A stretch of 64,000 nt of DNA from Straminergon stramineum. Taxonomy: Eukaryota; Streptophyta; Bryopsida; Hypnales; Calliergonaceae. Shown here one piece after another: positions 36,540 to 49,704 of this stretch; within the stretch, counting starts at the first letter, position 1; each line of letters opens with the position of its first letter. Where the stretch lies: the NCBI GenBank assembly GCA_963920665.1, contig OY987265.1, positions 36,027,001 to 36,091,000 of the forward strand. Reading direction: 5' to 3'. Below the pieces are notes generated by a model, which was given only the letters and a program-made list of their open reading frames with translations, was not told the DNA's origin and searched no databases. A program made the position numbers and the translations under genes.

Positions 36540-37720
36540 TAATTCGTGAACATAACTAGATTCTAGGTTTTAAACTTTTAGCTAAGTGACTCTTACCTTT
36601 TGGTGTCTAAGGGTGATCCACTGTGCCTTCCAAGCAATAGATCTTTTTACTAATTGCTTAAGTGACCCCAAATTGCAAGATTCACTTAAACTACTTCCAA
36701 TGTTTTGGGCCGACCAGATGGAGGGATTGCTAGATGATTTGGATGGAACCTATGTTAGGGCAGAACCATCCTATGAAACCTCTAGTTCATCTCGTGCCAT
36801 TTCTAAAAACGTAAGACTCAACCCTATCCGACCTTCCTAGCCAAAGTTATGGATAGATGAAGTTTGACCGCTACTTGGTTCCTCAAATTTCATCCATCAA
36901 TTGCACCTAGTCCTCCAATTCAGAAAGATCCGAAATTTTTAGGGATGGGTCACAAGAATTGCTCCTACCTAAATCTGGAGTTGTGCCTTAATCGGGGACC
37001 CCTACGAACTTTCCATCCAATCCTTAACTAAACTTCATCCACTAATTTCTCCTAACCTATAATTCAAAATTAACTTTTCTCTTCGGCCGTGGACCCTAAT
37101 TGGGAGCCTCCCCCTAATCTATTTAATTCTCTGTCAGATTCGGAGTTTAGCTATTCTCCATCCATTTTGACCCTAAACTTCATTCAGCGATAACTTTCTC
37201 AATTTTTACCCAATTTGGACGTGCCTTAGGGTTTTGGAAAGCTACGGCCTCCTTCTTTAAGTTTCTATCCTAGGAAATGACTTGACCTCCGTTCATAAGG
37301 TTTAGACCTAGGGGTGGGCCTCGGCCCAAGCTACTAGTTTCTAATTAGGGACCGAGGGAAAGTTGGAAGGGTTTGACTCATACCTCAGAACTTAAGTTGC
37401 TAACTACACCTATCGGAAGCTCTACCTCCTCCACCATGAACTCCCGCGTTGTGAGACAATGAACCACTATTCTAATCATAAAGTAACTTGGTACAAGAGG
37501 TTAATTGTTGATTTTTTCCTATTTCTTTTCTCCTTCTTCCTTTTCTCTCTATCCACAATCTAAAGCAGTCCAACTATCCTCCGCTCCTACCTACTAAGCC
37601 AATCTCAAGGATGTGTCATACCATCCTCCAAAGTTGAGCTACTTTTAACGTCCTACGTCTTACGTCTTCTATTTACGTATCACACTTAATGTCATGGTGA
37701 TCACCTAACTCTAATCTAAG
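36540..37720 (+). repeat. LTR-retrotransposon-like repeat R1 (copy)
   Basis: Best preserved R1 copy by composition. It has CTGTGCCTTCCAAGCAATAGATC (about 36620), GATGAAGTTTGACCGCTAC (about 36855), TTTCTCCTTCTTCC (about 37528) and a TATA-like GCTTAAATAAGCC (about 37722). It follows an R2 copy directly, as at 48.6-49.7 kb, so R2 and R1 are probably parts of one larger element. Confidence 0.5.
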
Positions 37721-38099
37721 GGCTTAAATAAGCCTTGAGGATTTCCTCTCCTATCTTATCTACTTCTACTCCTAACCTTAAAATTGTCTTCCCTCTTGCC
37801 ACACCCTCATTCTTGCGGCCACTTGCTTGTTGTTTTGGTGATGTTTGTGGGAGACGGGGAGTTGGATTCTTTGCCCCAACGGTTTATTTAGTGCAGCTGA
37901 GTGCTTCTGTTGGCCTCCTCTTCTCTTTTATTTTAACCTTTGAGCCACCCCCTCTCTTTCCTTCACCCTTAGAGAGCCCTTCCTCTCCCTCATAGCCCTA
38001 GACAGACCCCTCCCCCGTCTTCCCACTTGAACAGACCCTACCTCCTTCTTCACACCAAAATAACCCACCCACCTACACAGACCCCTAAGGTCCCCGGTC

Positions 38100-38410
38100 A
38101 CTGGACTCCCTTCTCTAAATGCTAACACACCTAGGTCGACGCTAGAGGCCTCCGATACTAAACTCCTTTCTGTTAATGACTGATCTACTTGAACTGCAGC
38201 TCGAGGCCTCTAGTATTGGTCTCCCTTCTCTTAATGACCAACTCGCCTAGCTAGTGCATGAGGCCCTCAATACTGGTAGCTAGTGCCCGGGTGTTAGCCT
38301 ATCAGTCTAATGCCCAAGGCTCCCTAGTACTAGCAGTCTAACGCCCGAGTGTTGGCCCATTAGTCTAGTGCCCAAGGCTCCTCAGTTACTAGCAACCCGG
38401 TGCTCGACCC
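38100..38410. repeat. Minisatellite, period about 58 bp
   Basis: GAGGCCTCCGATACT, GAGGCCTCTAGTATT and GAGGCCCTCAATACT recur at about 38146, 38204 and 38261. A related form with GCCCAAGGCTCC recurs at about 38312 and 38370 with GAGTGTTGGCC-type linkers. Five or so diverged units in GC-richer DNA. Confidence 0.75.
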
Positions 38411-38739
38411 CTGCCCTTCTCGGATATCGGAGGGGATTTGGGGTGTTGGACTATGGCTGGGTTGGATTGGAGCTGTGCTAGTACTGGGGCTAACTTCCCT
38501 CTTTTGCTGATTTTTTGCTAATTTCTAAGAGGGGTTGGAGGAGCCATGCCTATGGTAAGCTACGTTCATAGGGTGAAGCCCTTGCTATCCTTTTCTAATT
38601 ACTTTCCATTCTTGACTTTGACCTCTAATCCCTATTTTGGGGGGCCTAAACCTTGGTTTGTTCCCAACATGTTTTGGAAACTAAACTTTGTGGGGAAGAG
38701 GACCACGTAGTCTCATGGTTCCATGAAGTGGTTTTAACG

Positions 38740-38850
38740 CACCGCTAGGACTTTTTGCCCCGGGGGGGTTCAAAGCTTCGCTGTCGTTCCATCTTTCTAC
38801 ACACCACTAGGACCTCTCTACCCTACAAGAGTTCAAAGCTTCGTTGTTTG
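38740..38850. repeat. Two-unit direct repeat with GTTCAAAGCTTCG
   Basis: CGCTAGGACTTTTTGCCC...GTTCAAAGCTTCGCTGT is followed about 60 bp later by CACTAGGACCTCTCTACCC...GTTCAAAGCTTCGTTGT. It belongs to the GC-richer stretch between R1 (36.5 kb) and R2 (40.1 kb). Confidence 0.55.
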
Positions 38851-40089
38851 GGTAGGACCCACTACCCTCACACCCTCGTGTCTCTCACCAAGGAACACCA
38901 CGTCGCTATGAAGAACAAAGACAAAAGAAAAGGAAAGGACCTTGAACACTCAAGGGCTAGCGCCACGGGTTAATAACATAAATGACTCGAACTAGAGGCC
39001 TCCCAAAGCATCATCGTCAGTCATTTAGAGGGTTGCTCTAGGGTTAGTACACGACAAAACAAGGGGAGTAACTAAAAGGGTCTCTCCAAAGTAAGCACAC
39101 ACAACCTTTAGCAACACAGTAAGTTAACAAAGTTTCCAATCTCAAGGGTGATTGCAAGAAACACTTGTCTTATTTTTTGTCCCCTTGTCCTTGGATATGC
39201 GATTTTTTGGTCATAACTTTTACATCATAAGTCTGTTTGTCTTGAAATTTGGAAGGAAGCTACACATGAAAGTTTCACACATTCTGTATTTTTTGGGGGG
39301 TTTTAAAAATTAATTTACTATTTTTAAAGTGCCCCCAATTGGGTGTCTACCTTGGCCATTTTGGAGGTTTTTGAGCCAAAGTTGTATCCAAAAATGTGAA
39401 CTGGAAGCCACAAATTGGAGAAGTTGGAGTTGTACTTGTGTTCCAATGAGAGACGAAGAGTTTTTTTGCAAAAAAACTTTGCATGAGGTCTCTACATGGG
39501 GCCAAAGTGACCGTTGTTCGGGCACATTTTTTCGATAGGAAAATTTTCTTTTTGAAGAATTTTTTGGTGCAATGTAAGAGTAGACTAGTCTAAAAAAATG
39601 GGTTTTTTCTAGAAATTTTTTGAATTTTTTTTGAATTACTAAAAATGAAAAGGTCCATAGACCCCTTTTCTACTATTTTCTGCTACTAGTGGCTTCTACA
39701 GTACTACATAGTAGTCTATAGTACTATATAGTATTGAATCAACGGTTAAGATCTGTAGGCACCTAAAATCTACAGTTGAGATTCGTAGGCGTAGTTTGCT
39801 GCACAAAATTGATAGTAGTCCATAGTACTGCCAATCCTGTAGCCAGAAATCAGGTTTTTGAGCCAAAAACATGAGTATTTATTGCAATCACCTTCAAGCT
39901 TGGAAGAGTTAGTACTACGCTCACTCAAAAGAAAAGGCAAGGGCCCCCCACAGACCTTGCAAGCTTGGGAAAACAACAACAATGGCCAAAAGTGCCCAAA
40001 AAACATTGTTGCAAGGCTTATGGCTAAAATGCCACAATTTCCAACATCAATTGGACTCAACAGACCCAAATATACAAAAAGGGGGTGGT

Positions 40090-41396
40090 GAGAGAGGAGA
40101 AGGGGTGCCCTTTTATACTCTTTTTTGGGCACCCACCTCTCCTCATTCATCTAAGTTAACCTTATCTTCTTGGATTTTCATCAAAACTCAAGGTTTTCAT
40201 TCTATGCAGGCCCACTAAACTAACTTTTGGAGCTTAACTCCAAATTGCAAACGGATTGCACCATTGGCTTTAGAAGGCCATTTTTAGGCTGGAAGAATCC
40301 CCTCTCCCTTTTCTATCTTCAAAATCACAACAAAACTTAGCGCTAACTTAATGCCAAAATTGGGAAAAATCCCATCTTTGGGGGGTTGACTTTTTTAGCA
40401 AAAAAACTGTCCTAGGCTCCTAAGTAGGTGTGAGAAGTGAAAAAGGACCTATCTTGGGCCCCGTTCCTCTTTCGTATGCTCCTGCTCCATTGGTCACCTC
40501 TGCCGTAGACTTTAAATTTCGTTAATTTTTGAGGAATTTCATAGGTTTGAGTACTTTTGACTATCAGAATGTCTTGAAACTTGTCGAGGCATCTTATTAA
40601 CATAAAAAAAACTATAATAATTTTTAGTGGGAATTTACCACCACATGGGGAATTTTTAGGAATTTTTAGGAATTTCTAGGAATTTCCCATCTTAGATTTG
40701 GAGAGTTGACCATCCAAAAAGACATCTTCTAACTATTAGAAAATTCCGAAACTTTTTGTGGAATCTCCCATGGGATTTCAGAACACATGTGTAGGCTCAT
40801 ATTTTTATTCTATACATCGGCCTAGGGGGGACAAAATCCACCCCCCTGTTTAATTATCAGAGGCCAGAGAATCTTTCACACCGGGGGGAATCTTAACCAA
40901 CCGACTTCGCCATTGGTTCCCAGACATGGGCTTAACCCCAAACTACCCTTCTCAGACTTGAGATTCCTCCATGGTCCCATCTTGATATTTTTAACATCTA
41001 CAAGCCAACAATTGGGGTTCCGCTATTTCGTTGATGAAATAGGGAAACTAGAACCTATCTCTGGGAACTGACTTCTATGCCTCACTAGGGTTCCCTCAAC
41101 CAATTCTAGCCTAGAGATGACCTCTCCATGTGGGGTTTTGAGCCTGATGCGCCCATCACTTGCATTTGACGAAATTGCCACGATTAGTTGGGTTCTAACC
41201 TATTTGCAACTTGTGGTTGAGCCATTCTAGCTATAACATTCTAAAATTAGACCAAATACTATATTGGTATGTGACACACCTATTTTAGTTCTACACTCTT
41301 TTAGGGGCTTTTTGTATATAAAATTGTATTTAAAATGACAAAATACAAAAAAAAAAAAAAAAAGATTGAGCCTCTAGTGACGAATTAGGGGCTTAC
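40090..41396 (+). repeat. LTR-retrotransposon-like repeat R2 (copy b)
   Basis: Landmarks are CCCTTTTATACTC (about 40108), TTAACTCCAAATTGCAAACGG, GGATTGCACCATTGG (40253), ACTTTTTGTGGAATCTCCCATGG (about 40753), and the end TAGGGGCTTACA (41385-41396). An A17 run lies just before the end. It shares its final 120 bp most closely with 55480-55610. Confidence 0.5.
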
Positions 41397-41640
41397 AAGG
41401 TTCTACATATATTATCTAAATTCAACTACAATTCAACTACAAAACGACTAGATTTCAACTACAATACGACTAGAGTTTGACTACAATTTGACTAGAAGAC
41501 AACTAGAAGACAACTTAGAGAATTCAACTGAAAAATGACTTGTATTCGTCTAGAAAACATCTACATTTGACTTGAGAACAACTAGAATTTAATTACAAAA
41601 TAACTAGAATTTTAGTTCTTATTAGCTTAAAGTGCTATGG
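41397..41640. repeat. Array of CAACTA/GACTAGA subterminal motifs
   Basis: Short units such as CAACTACAAAACGACTAG and CAACTACAATACGACTAG recur at 10-20 bp spacing. They match the subterminal repeats inside 48651-49699, so this is one end of an eroded CACTA element. The terminus itself is lost. Confidence 0.55.
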
Positions 41641-42429
41641 AACTTGTTGTTTACCAATTGTAATAATTTCGTTTTGCTAGACAATTGTAATTGCAAGTTT
41701 ATTAAGAGTGTTTCTATTGTATGAAATGCAATCTAACATTTTCCTACATCAAGCCAGTTCAAAGCCATAGACTTCACAAGACCAAATAATGGTTAGTGTG
41801 CATGGCGATATTATATATCTACAATCTCTCACAGTACACTTCATTTCTAGATGCCTCTTTCTTTATAAATGACAAACAACTACATATTGTTGTACATGAA
41901 GTTTGTTTGAACAAAAGATCACTATAAAAGAAGTTTCAAAGTTATAGCAACAAACTAGTATTTTTCATGAATGGTCTCAATATCTTGCAAATTCTAAGAG
42001 ATTGTCTTTGGCAGACAATTCTATGGCTTTGACCAATGATAGAGTAGTAGGTGGAAGAGTCACATCCTTTAGAATAGCTAAACCAAAAGCTTCTATAGTA
42101 GTAATTACAAACACATTTGATGTGTCCACAAATTCTCCTTGAGTACGAGCTTCTCTATGCAATATTACTTTCTGACCTTCCTTCTTTATATCATCAACAA
42201 AGAACACTGGGGGGGGGGTTGGTTTGAAAATACAAAAGGATCAAGCATTGTATGCATTTTATGGTAGAAATTCACTATAAAGAAAACAACCTCGTCTCTC
42301 ATATATGTCAAATTTCCTTGATTGTCTATTTTCTTGACCCATTCAAACTTCATTAGCCCCTTCAATTCCTTGACTTTGATTTCATTGAAAATGCTCCAAA
42401 ACTACCATTTCTAGTACATGTATCAACTT

Positions 42430-43282
42430 TTGGAAAAAAAATATTTTTGGGAACATGTAACCATAGGATCTTGTATTATACTGACTTGAGAACATGTGTC
42501 AAAAATTTCAAAAATTTCCACCATGTAGATTGCAAGATATGAGTTTTCAAATTTACAAAAATCCTATTTCTGTCCCTACAAAAAACTAGGTAGCTACACT
42601 TCATAAGCTTGCATTTGTATGAAAAAATGTCCAAAATAGTTGTTCATCTTTGGATTCATTCTTTGATTCAAGTTGTCTACAGGCTTGAAAAATTTCAAAT
42701 CATTTGGAATTGTACAACATATAGGAAAAATATAGTAAGTAGGAAGAAGTAGAAAATGATTCAAAATACAAAATCGTTAATGATTTATTTACCAAATTTG
42801 AAAATTCCAATCCTAATGGTGGTGATGTTATAATAAACAATCTACATCCAATAATTAAATTCTTTTTAAACATAGAAATTTGAGTAAAATAAAGGACTTC
42901 CAAGTTTATTTTAGAGTAGAGAATCCAAAACTACTGGCAAACTAAAATTCTTCATAACTTTTGACTCATTGATCAAAATGGAATGATTCAAAGCTTTCTA
43001 TGCATATATAAATGTAGGGAACCAATTTCAAATTATTTTTTGTGAAAAAAATGATTTTTTTCTAATCTACCTGAACTACCCGTTTACGAAAAAAAATAAC
43101 ATATGAGGCTATAACTTTTGACTCACAATTCCAAATGTCCTAAATTTTAGTGCATATGAAAGATATTCCTTGTCCTCACCTTCTATTAAATTTTGGTTTG
43201 AAAACATGGAAATCTCTACTTACATGTACTTGCCCAAAATTTCTATGTTGCCAAAAAATGCAGCTTGGTCCTTTAGGGGTTA
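42430..43282. mobile_element. Degenerate element related to 6966-7870
   Basis: It shares interior blocks with 6966-7870 in the same orientation (for example GTAGATTGCAAGATATGAG at about 42524) and ends in CTTGGTCCTTTAGGGGTTA, the inverted form of the left end seen at 6966. Its own left end was not found. No open frame of useful length is present. Confidence 0.5.
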
Positions 43283-43494
43283 GTATCACACAGGTGCTAA
43301 GAGACCCATAATCTAGTTTCCATATGTCTGTTAGCACTCTAACATAGAGTACTAACATGTCTTGAAGATGAGGAGCTAGAATTTGGAACATAGATGCAAC
43401 ACTGCATTCATATGTTTGCAATTGGTTGGAAGCATTGTCATCTACTCTAAGTTGTTTTTCAAACACTTTTATAGAAGAATATTGAAGTACTTTT

Positions 43495-43712
43495 TTACAT
43501 AAGAAACCTACATTTGGGGGAACGTGCCTTAATTTTTTAGAACAATTTTTTTTTTATGTCCAATGCAACAAACCCATGTTTTTATGTTAAAAAAAAATCA
43601 TGTTTAGGGTTTAGGGTTTTTGACATAAAAACATAGGTTTGTTGCATTGGACATAAAAAATCCATTTAAAAAAATTGAGGCTCATCACCAAATACGTAGA
43701 TTTCTTATAGTG
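43495..43712. mobile_element. Foldback MITE with CACTA-type end
   Basis: Arms of about 90 bp: AAGAAACCTACATTTGGG on the left faces CCAAATACGTAGATTTCTTA on the right, and TTTTATGTCCAATGCAACA (from 43552) faces TGTTGCATTGGACATAAAA on the inner side (near-perfect over 37 bp). The right end is CTTATAGTG, complement of CACTATAAG. The left end is decayed (TTACATAAG). The ~35-bp loop holds TTTAGGGTTTAGGG. Confidence 0.8.
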
Positions 43713-43719
43713 TCTATAA

Positions 43720-45480
43720 TGGTTTTAGATAACATCCTAGCCTTATTTTGTGTACATAGTATGAGTATTGGCATTATTGTCACAATTGGACAATTGTTTT
43801 TATCTACACATCAACTGGTGCTATGCTTGAATTTGTCTGACACTCTTCCTTCCACTTCCCAAGTTCCCATACATGCATGATAGATGTTAAAACCACCAAT
43901 GTCAAAATTTCCTAAGTATCAACTACAACGATTGCTCACCTACCAACCTATGACTATCTTAGAAATTTTATAATCACAATAGTTGCTTCACTTGCTTGTT
44001 AGTTGCATCTTTGCTACTCAAACCAATTGCATGTCATTTACATTTCCCTATTTTATTTATTGGATTGTGTGAGATGAAGAGGCTAGTACAACTTATTTGA
44101 CAAGCAACTCCATGATGGCAATATTGTTCATCACATAATCATGCTCTGCATCCCGCACTATAGTAGACATCATGAATTGTTCGCTTGCACTTTTTTTACA
44201 AGATTTTTGTGTAGTTGCAATGACAAAGGTAGTATGTGTTGGGTAGTGTAGACTTATTGGCCTAGTACATGTGTGCATTGGAGACTACAAGTACAAGGAC
44301 AATTGAGATCGATGTTTGGTATATGGTTGGATTTTATCATTACAATTATGTTCTTCTTTCATTAGAAGAGATTTGAGGGCCTGAAGAGGCCATGAGTTAT
44401 TTTGGGTTCCCTAAGTGTAGGAACTTGCCACATCAGCAGAATGATTTGGCACAAACACTACACATCAGAAAATATTATTATTTTTAATTATTTTTTAATT
44501 CAATTTTAGATTTATCAATAATTTTCAGAAATTTTGGGATAAACTAATTTTTAATTTCTTTTTCCAAAAATTTGGAAATTCAACCTGTTATGAGCTAGTT
44601 TCCAATTTTTGGTAGCATAGGGAACAATGTAGGGAATAGACCTGAAACGGGCTCTTGAAGTCCTCAATTCTCTTCTAATGCTTGTCTGTGGTTTCAATTT
44701 TGCTCAAGTTGCTTAGCTATGCCGGTATTAGCATTACGGTTCCTTATATGTAGTTAGAGGTTTTTTGCATTTAGTTAGGGTTTGAAGAATTAAGGGGCAA
44801 GTGTCTTGTGTTTTGTTTGTTTTGCTCAATTGTGGTATAATTTTCTTCTATGATTGCGCATTCAAAGTTCAAATCTAGAGGCCTTGGGGTTAGGATTTAG
44901 GGTCCATTAGGCATTAGCTACACTACAAATTACCATCAAGTGTAAGTAGTTGTGCATTGAATGTTTAAAGTTGGAGGTCTTGGAATTAGGATTTAGGATT
45001 CAATAGCTACGCTAGTGTGCAAATGGTATTTGTTCATTATCTACAGAAAAACATTCATATGGCTTAAGCTCACTTGGGTGGTTTGCATGAGTATCTAGAA
45101 CTTGAGGGATTGAAGAATGTTGGGCTAAAGAAATAAGCAATCATGGTAAGACAAGTGATATATACTTGTGTATTGCATTACTTGCTCTCAAAATGTTTCA
45201 GTTGGTTTTACAATAGGAGGATTTCCTAAACTATTTAGGACATGGTCTTCATTGCTCGTTGTACAAGTTTGATAAATTTAGAAAATAAAGAAAAAATTGG
45301 AAGAATATTAGTAGTGATCTATGAGGATTCTAGGTATACTAAACCATTTATGATTAGTGATAGTTTACTTAGTTGATATTGCTTATATTAGCAATGCATG
45401 AGGCATAGGATGTAAGGACATATTGTATAACAATTTCGTAGATTTGTGTCATTTGTGCAAAATCATTGTTGGGACACTAT
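43720..45480. other. Intergenic DNA, no supported gene
   Basis: AT-rich sequence with short open frames that lack any recognisable family. No RNA gene or repeat boundary seen. Confidence 0.4.
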
Positions 45481-46361
45481 ATTATTTGAGTTGTTGTTCC
45501 AAAGTTGCAAATGAGTTACATAGTAGTTGCAAGAGTTGCAAACAAGTTGCATATGGGACATACAAGACTTGCAAACAAGTTGCATAATAGTCATATATAA
45601 GTTGAAACAAGTTGTATATGATTCGGCCATGAATTTGCATATGAGTCATAAACCAATTGTATATGAGTTGGACATGAATTGCAAACAAATGAAGTCACAT
45701 ATAAGATGTATAGGAGTTGTGAACATGTCACACACCAAATCTCCACAAGTCAAAAACAAGTTCTGAACAAGTTGCATAGGAGTTGTAAACAAGATGCATA
45801 CAAGTCACAAACAAGTCACAAATGAGTAGCATACAAGTAGCTAATAAGTAGCAAATGAGTTGCAAATGACTCTGAGAGAAGTCGCAAACACATTACAAAC
45901 CAATCGCAAAGAAGTCAAAGGCAAGTTGTCAATAAATGGTAGACATGTCACAAATAAGTCCTGCACAAGTTGCAAACACGTTACAAACCAATCGTGAAGT
46001 TGTCAAATGCAAGTTGAAATGAAATCACAAACGAGTTGCAATGAAGTCCCAGATGAGTTACAAACAAGTCATATATTAGTTGCAAAGAAGTTACCAACAA
46101 GTCATGCAACTCATGAATTGAATGGCCAACCTCACATGGCAGTGAATACCACATAAGCAACCATGTCAAAAAAGTTCATTGACTAAATTCTATATAGGTT
46201 GTTGGATGAGAAACAATCCTTCATTTTTTGCGACTACAAATCCATATGTGACTTGTCTACAATGACTATAGATCTCCAAATTATCACTAGTTGCAAGTGT
46301 CCCATGGAACCCAAAACTAGTTGCTCTTTGTAGTCCCAAAACTTCTCATTTTCTTTTAGTG
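45481..46361. mobile_element. Right part of a CACTA element with dense subterminal repeats
   Basis: From 45481 to about 46110 the sequence is an irregular array of GTTGCAAACAAGTTGCAT-like units (AAGTTGC, AGTCACAAAC, AAACAAGT). It ends at 46361 with CTCATTTTCTTTTAGTG, a CACTA right terminus. The left half may be the array at 41397-41640 or may be lost. Confidence 0.65.
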
Positions 46362-46599
46362 CTTCTTTTGTAAATTGTATTTGCAATTCTAACTACTACC
46401 CAACTCTTCTACTTTCTTCTTCTTCTTCTCCCTTTCGTTTGTAGTGATTTTTTTGGCGTGACACCCAATTCTTCTTGATTTGGAGTTTGGTTTTACAATT
46501 GTAATCAAGGTTTTGGTTTGCTAAATCTTGATTTCTTTTTGTTTAAATGAGGGTTGCATTTTCAAATAAAAACAAGGCACATAGACTAGAATTGAGATA

Positions 46600-48610
46600 A
46601 TTAGAGGGTTGGCTAAGTTGGGGTGTTTAGAGATTTGGACACTCAACTTTGGATGCTAATAAGAGGATTTTGGAAGCACTTTGTAATTGGAAAATAAGTT
46701 TTGGAAACTAAACTTTGACTTGGTGACCAATGTTTTGGAAATTAAACTTTGGTCATACAAATTGGAATTGAGCTTGGGGCTACAATTTGAAATTTTGAGA
46801 CCTATTTGGAAGTTTGGGAATTTTTTACGAAGTCCTATAGTTCAAAGATTTGTAGTAGTTTTGATTTTTCTACATAAATCTAAAGACTTAGACTCCTAGG
46901 GAAGTCAAAGCTTCACTGTACTGCAAGATGCAAGGAAGATAGGGGACAAAGTTTGAATAAGGGGAAATTTGCAACACAACATGTCAATACAAGACAAGTT
47001 AATACAATCACATGTTAGTACAAAATATATACACAACTTTTAGGGGTATTCTTACTTAAGAATTTTCCACTTAGGAGTGTGTAAACTTAAAAAATATGCA
47101 CTAGAGGTAGAGTTCTTTTGTCTAATACATTTTTGGGTTTTGGTGTCATTTTCGATGTCTAATGTCGCGTGTCGTATTGGACAAATGTCAAGTATGAGTG
47201 ACATCAATGTTAAATAAGGCGATTTTCAACAATTGAGACAATTTGAATTTTGAAATCTCACTATAACTATGAACCTAAATTTAGAATGTAATATACGTTC
47301 ATTGAATTGAGACACTAAATTCAAATGAGACTTTAATATGTCAAAATCAAAAATGGGAGGTAATTTATTTGGCATTCAACTTAACGTTGCATTATTGACT
47401 TTATTAGATGTTGCGTGATGTCTAATTGTCGTGTTGTTGTCATGTTCGAGAAGACAACCTGGACTAGAGGACCCTCTAAGTAGCATTGCCAAGGTATGGA
47501 GGGGGCTAATCTTTAGAATTAGTTCAAGAAATAATAGAACTCAAAACATAACAATTGATTAGTACAAAATAACAATATGAGTGCAAATAAATACAAACTT
47601 TGAAGAGACACAAATGTCCTTCAAAGATTGCTTCAAAAACAAGTGCAATGGAACAATAAAGGCCCTAAAAAACACCCACTTGGCAAGTTTGGCCCAATTG
47701 ACCCCAAATCCACTAAAACAGAGTCAAAGTACTAACAAGGGTTTACAAAGGGTGTTTTGAGAGGGGGGCTATCCTTAAATACTTTTTGAAGGGCACCCCC
47801 CTCTCATTTTTCTAGTGGTAATCCTATCACTTAGGAATTTTATCCTAATTTTTTGGATTCCCTACTTTTTATGCTAGTTCAGAACTTTAACTTTTGGAGA
47901 AAAACTCCAAATTATAAATGGATTGCACCATTTGCATCAAAAGTCCATTTTACATTTGTGTGATCATGTTGTCCTTTTCCATCACTAAAGGTCATTGAAA
48001 CCTAATGCCAACAGAAAACTAAAAAGAAATAAAAATTCAACTATTGGAGTTTATCTTTTTTGAAGAAAGTAATAAGTATAAGCTCTTTAGAAGGTATGAG
48101 GGAGAAAAATAGACCTAGCTTTGGCCTCATTCTAATTTTGTATGCTCCTAGAATACTAGTCAATTCCATGAATCATCTTCAATTATGCTAGATTTGAAGA
48201 ATCTTGTTGATTCCAGTGCCTCTAGATGATGAATTGTTATGAAATTTGTCAGAGCATATTATTAGCATAAAAGAAACTAATCTAATCTTTTGCAAGATTT
48301 TACTGCAACCTTGATAATTTCTAGGAATTTTTCATTATAGGTATGGGTGGTTGACCATCCAAAAGAGAATCTTTAGAAAGTCAGAAAATTTTGTGAAATA
48401 TTATGGGACCTCTCATGGAATTCCATTAAAGATGCCCAGGCTTATATTTTTATTTTGCACATTCAAAGAAGGAGAATAAAATTCTATTATTTCCTTTAAT
48501 TATTAGTAATCAATAAATCTTTTACACAAAAGAGAATCTCAGTCGATTGATTTTGCCATTGAGTCTTGTGGGTGTTTTATACTCACTTTTGGAATAAGAC
48601 AAATTCAACT
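46600..48610 (+). repeat. LTR-retrotransposon-like repeat R2 (copy c)
   Basis: Landmarks are CTTAAATACTTTTTGAAGGGC (about 47775), AACTCCAAATTATAAATGG, GGATTGCACCATTTG (47929), and TTGTATGCTCCTAGAATACTAGTC (about 48137), as in copy d. It is cut by the CACTA element at 48651, after which R1 sequence continues. Confidence 0.5.
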
Positions 48611-48650
48611 AGATTCTAGTTGATTTTTGACATATAAAAATTCCAACTAG

Positions 48651-49699
48651 CACTAGAAAAAAAATGCATCCTCTACAACTGACTAAAATGCAACTACAAT
48701 CCTATGCAACTATCTTGCAACTACAATCCTATGTATTTGCACCAACTTTGACATAGTTAAATTGTAGTTGCAAAATAGTCTCAAAGTAGTTGAAAAATGT
48801 AGTTATGATTATAGGAATGTTATAGAAGAGTTGATGTGAGGTATTTTACATCCAATATTCATCAAAATTGTCAATGTGGACAATTTTACATTTTTTAGAG
48901 TCCAATGTTTCTATCCACAATTGCATGTAATCTAAATTTTATAGCAAAGCAACTCAAGTGCAACTAGAAAGCAACTACAATGCAACTACAATACAACTAC
49001 AATACAACTAGATGGCAACTACACTACAACTACAATTTGACTAGAGTTTGATTAAAAAATGACTAGACTTTCACTAAAATACAACTAGCATGCAACTAAG
49101 AAACAACTAAAATGCAACTACTATTAAGTCTTTTATTAATTTTTCCATATCCATTGTCAAAAACACCATTAGGTTAGACATATAAGAATTGTAAGTTATA
49201 ACATTCTTGTATAATGAAATTTGATAATGAAATTCTAATATATCTACATTTTCTAGATTTTTACACTTTGTAGATTTCTATAATCTACAAAAATCTATAA
49301 ACATTCAAAATTTAAGAAATTTTTAGATTTGGCAATCTAAAATTTCAAAATCTACAAATCTATGAATTACATACAAGTTGTAAATAAGTCGCTAACTAAT
49401 AGTAAGTTTGTTAGAAATTAGTTGCATGCCAGTCGCAAACTAGTTACACATCAATCCCAAACCAATTGTACACAAATAACTTCTACATAAGCAACCACAT
49501 TAGAAGAGTTCATCAACGAACTTTCAAGTAGGCTATTGGATGAGAAACAACCTTGAAAAATTTTGCAACTAATTTGCAACTAGTGTCACTTGTTCACTAC
49601 AATTGTGGGCTTTAAATTGTTACCTAATTGCAAACATCTTGTGCAACTACAACACCAGTTGCAAATAGTAGTCACAAAAATCCTCGTTTTCTTCTAGTG
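48651..49699. mobile_element. Compact non-autonomous CACTA element, 1049 bp
   Basis: It starts CACTAGAAAAAAAATGCATCC and ends CTCGTTTTCTTCTAGTG. Subterminal arrays of GCAACTACAATACAACTAC-like units occupy 48950-49130, with related GTTGCATGCC and AGTCGCAAAC motifs on the right. Flanking triplets are TAG and TGG, one mismatch from a duplication. It splits an R2-R1 repeat unit. Confidence 0.75.
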
Positions 49700-49704
49700 T
49701 GGGT

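Larger units (their letters stand above)
37721..39900. other. GC-richer stretch between R1 and R2 repeats, no gene accepted
   Basis: Several short frames occur (37735-37995, 38755-38973, 39310-39538 on both strands), but none has a recognisable domain. The position between repeat copies suggests the remnant interior of a retroelement. I could not find protease, RT or integrase motifs. Confidence 0.4.
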
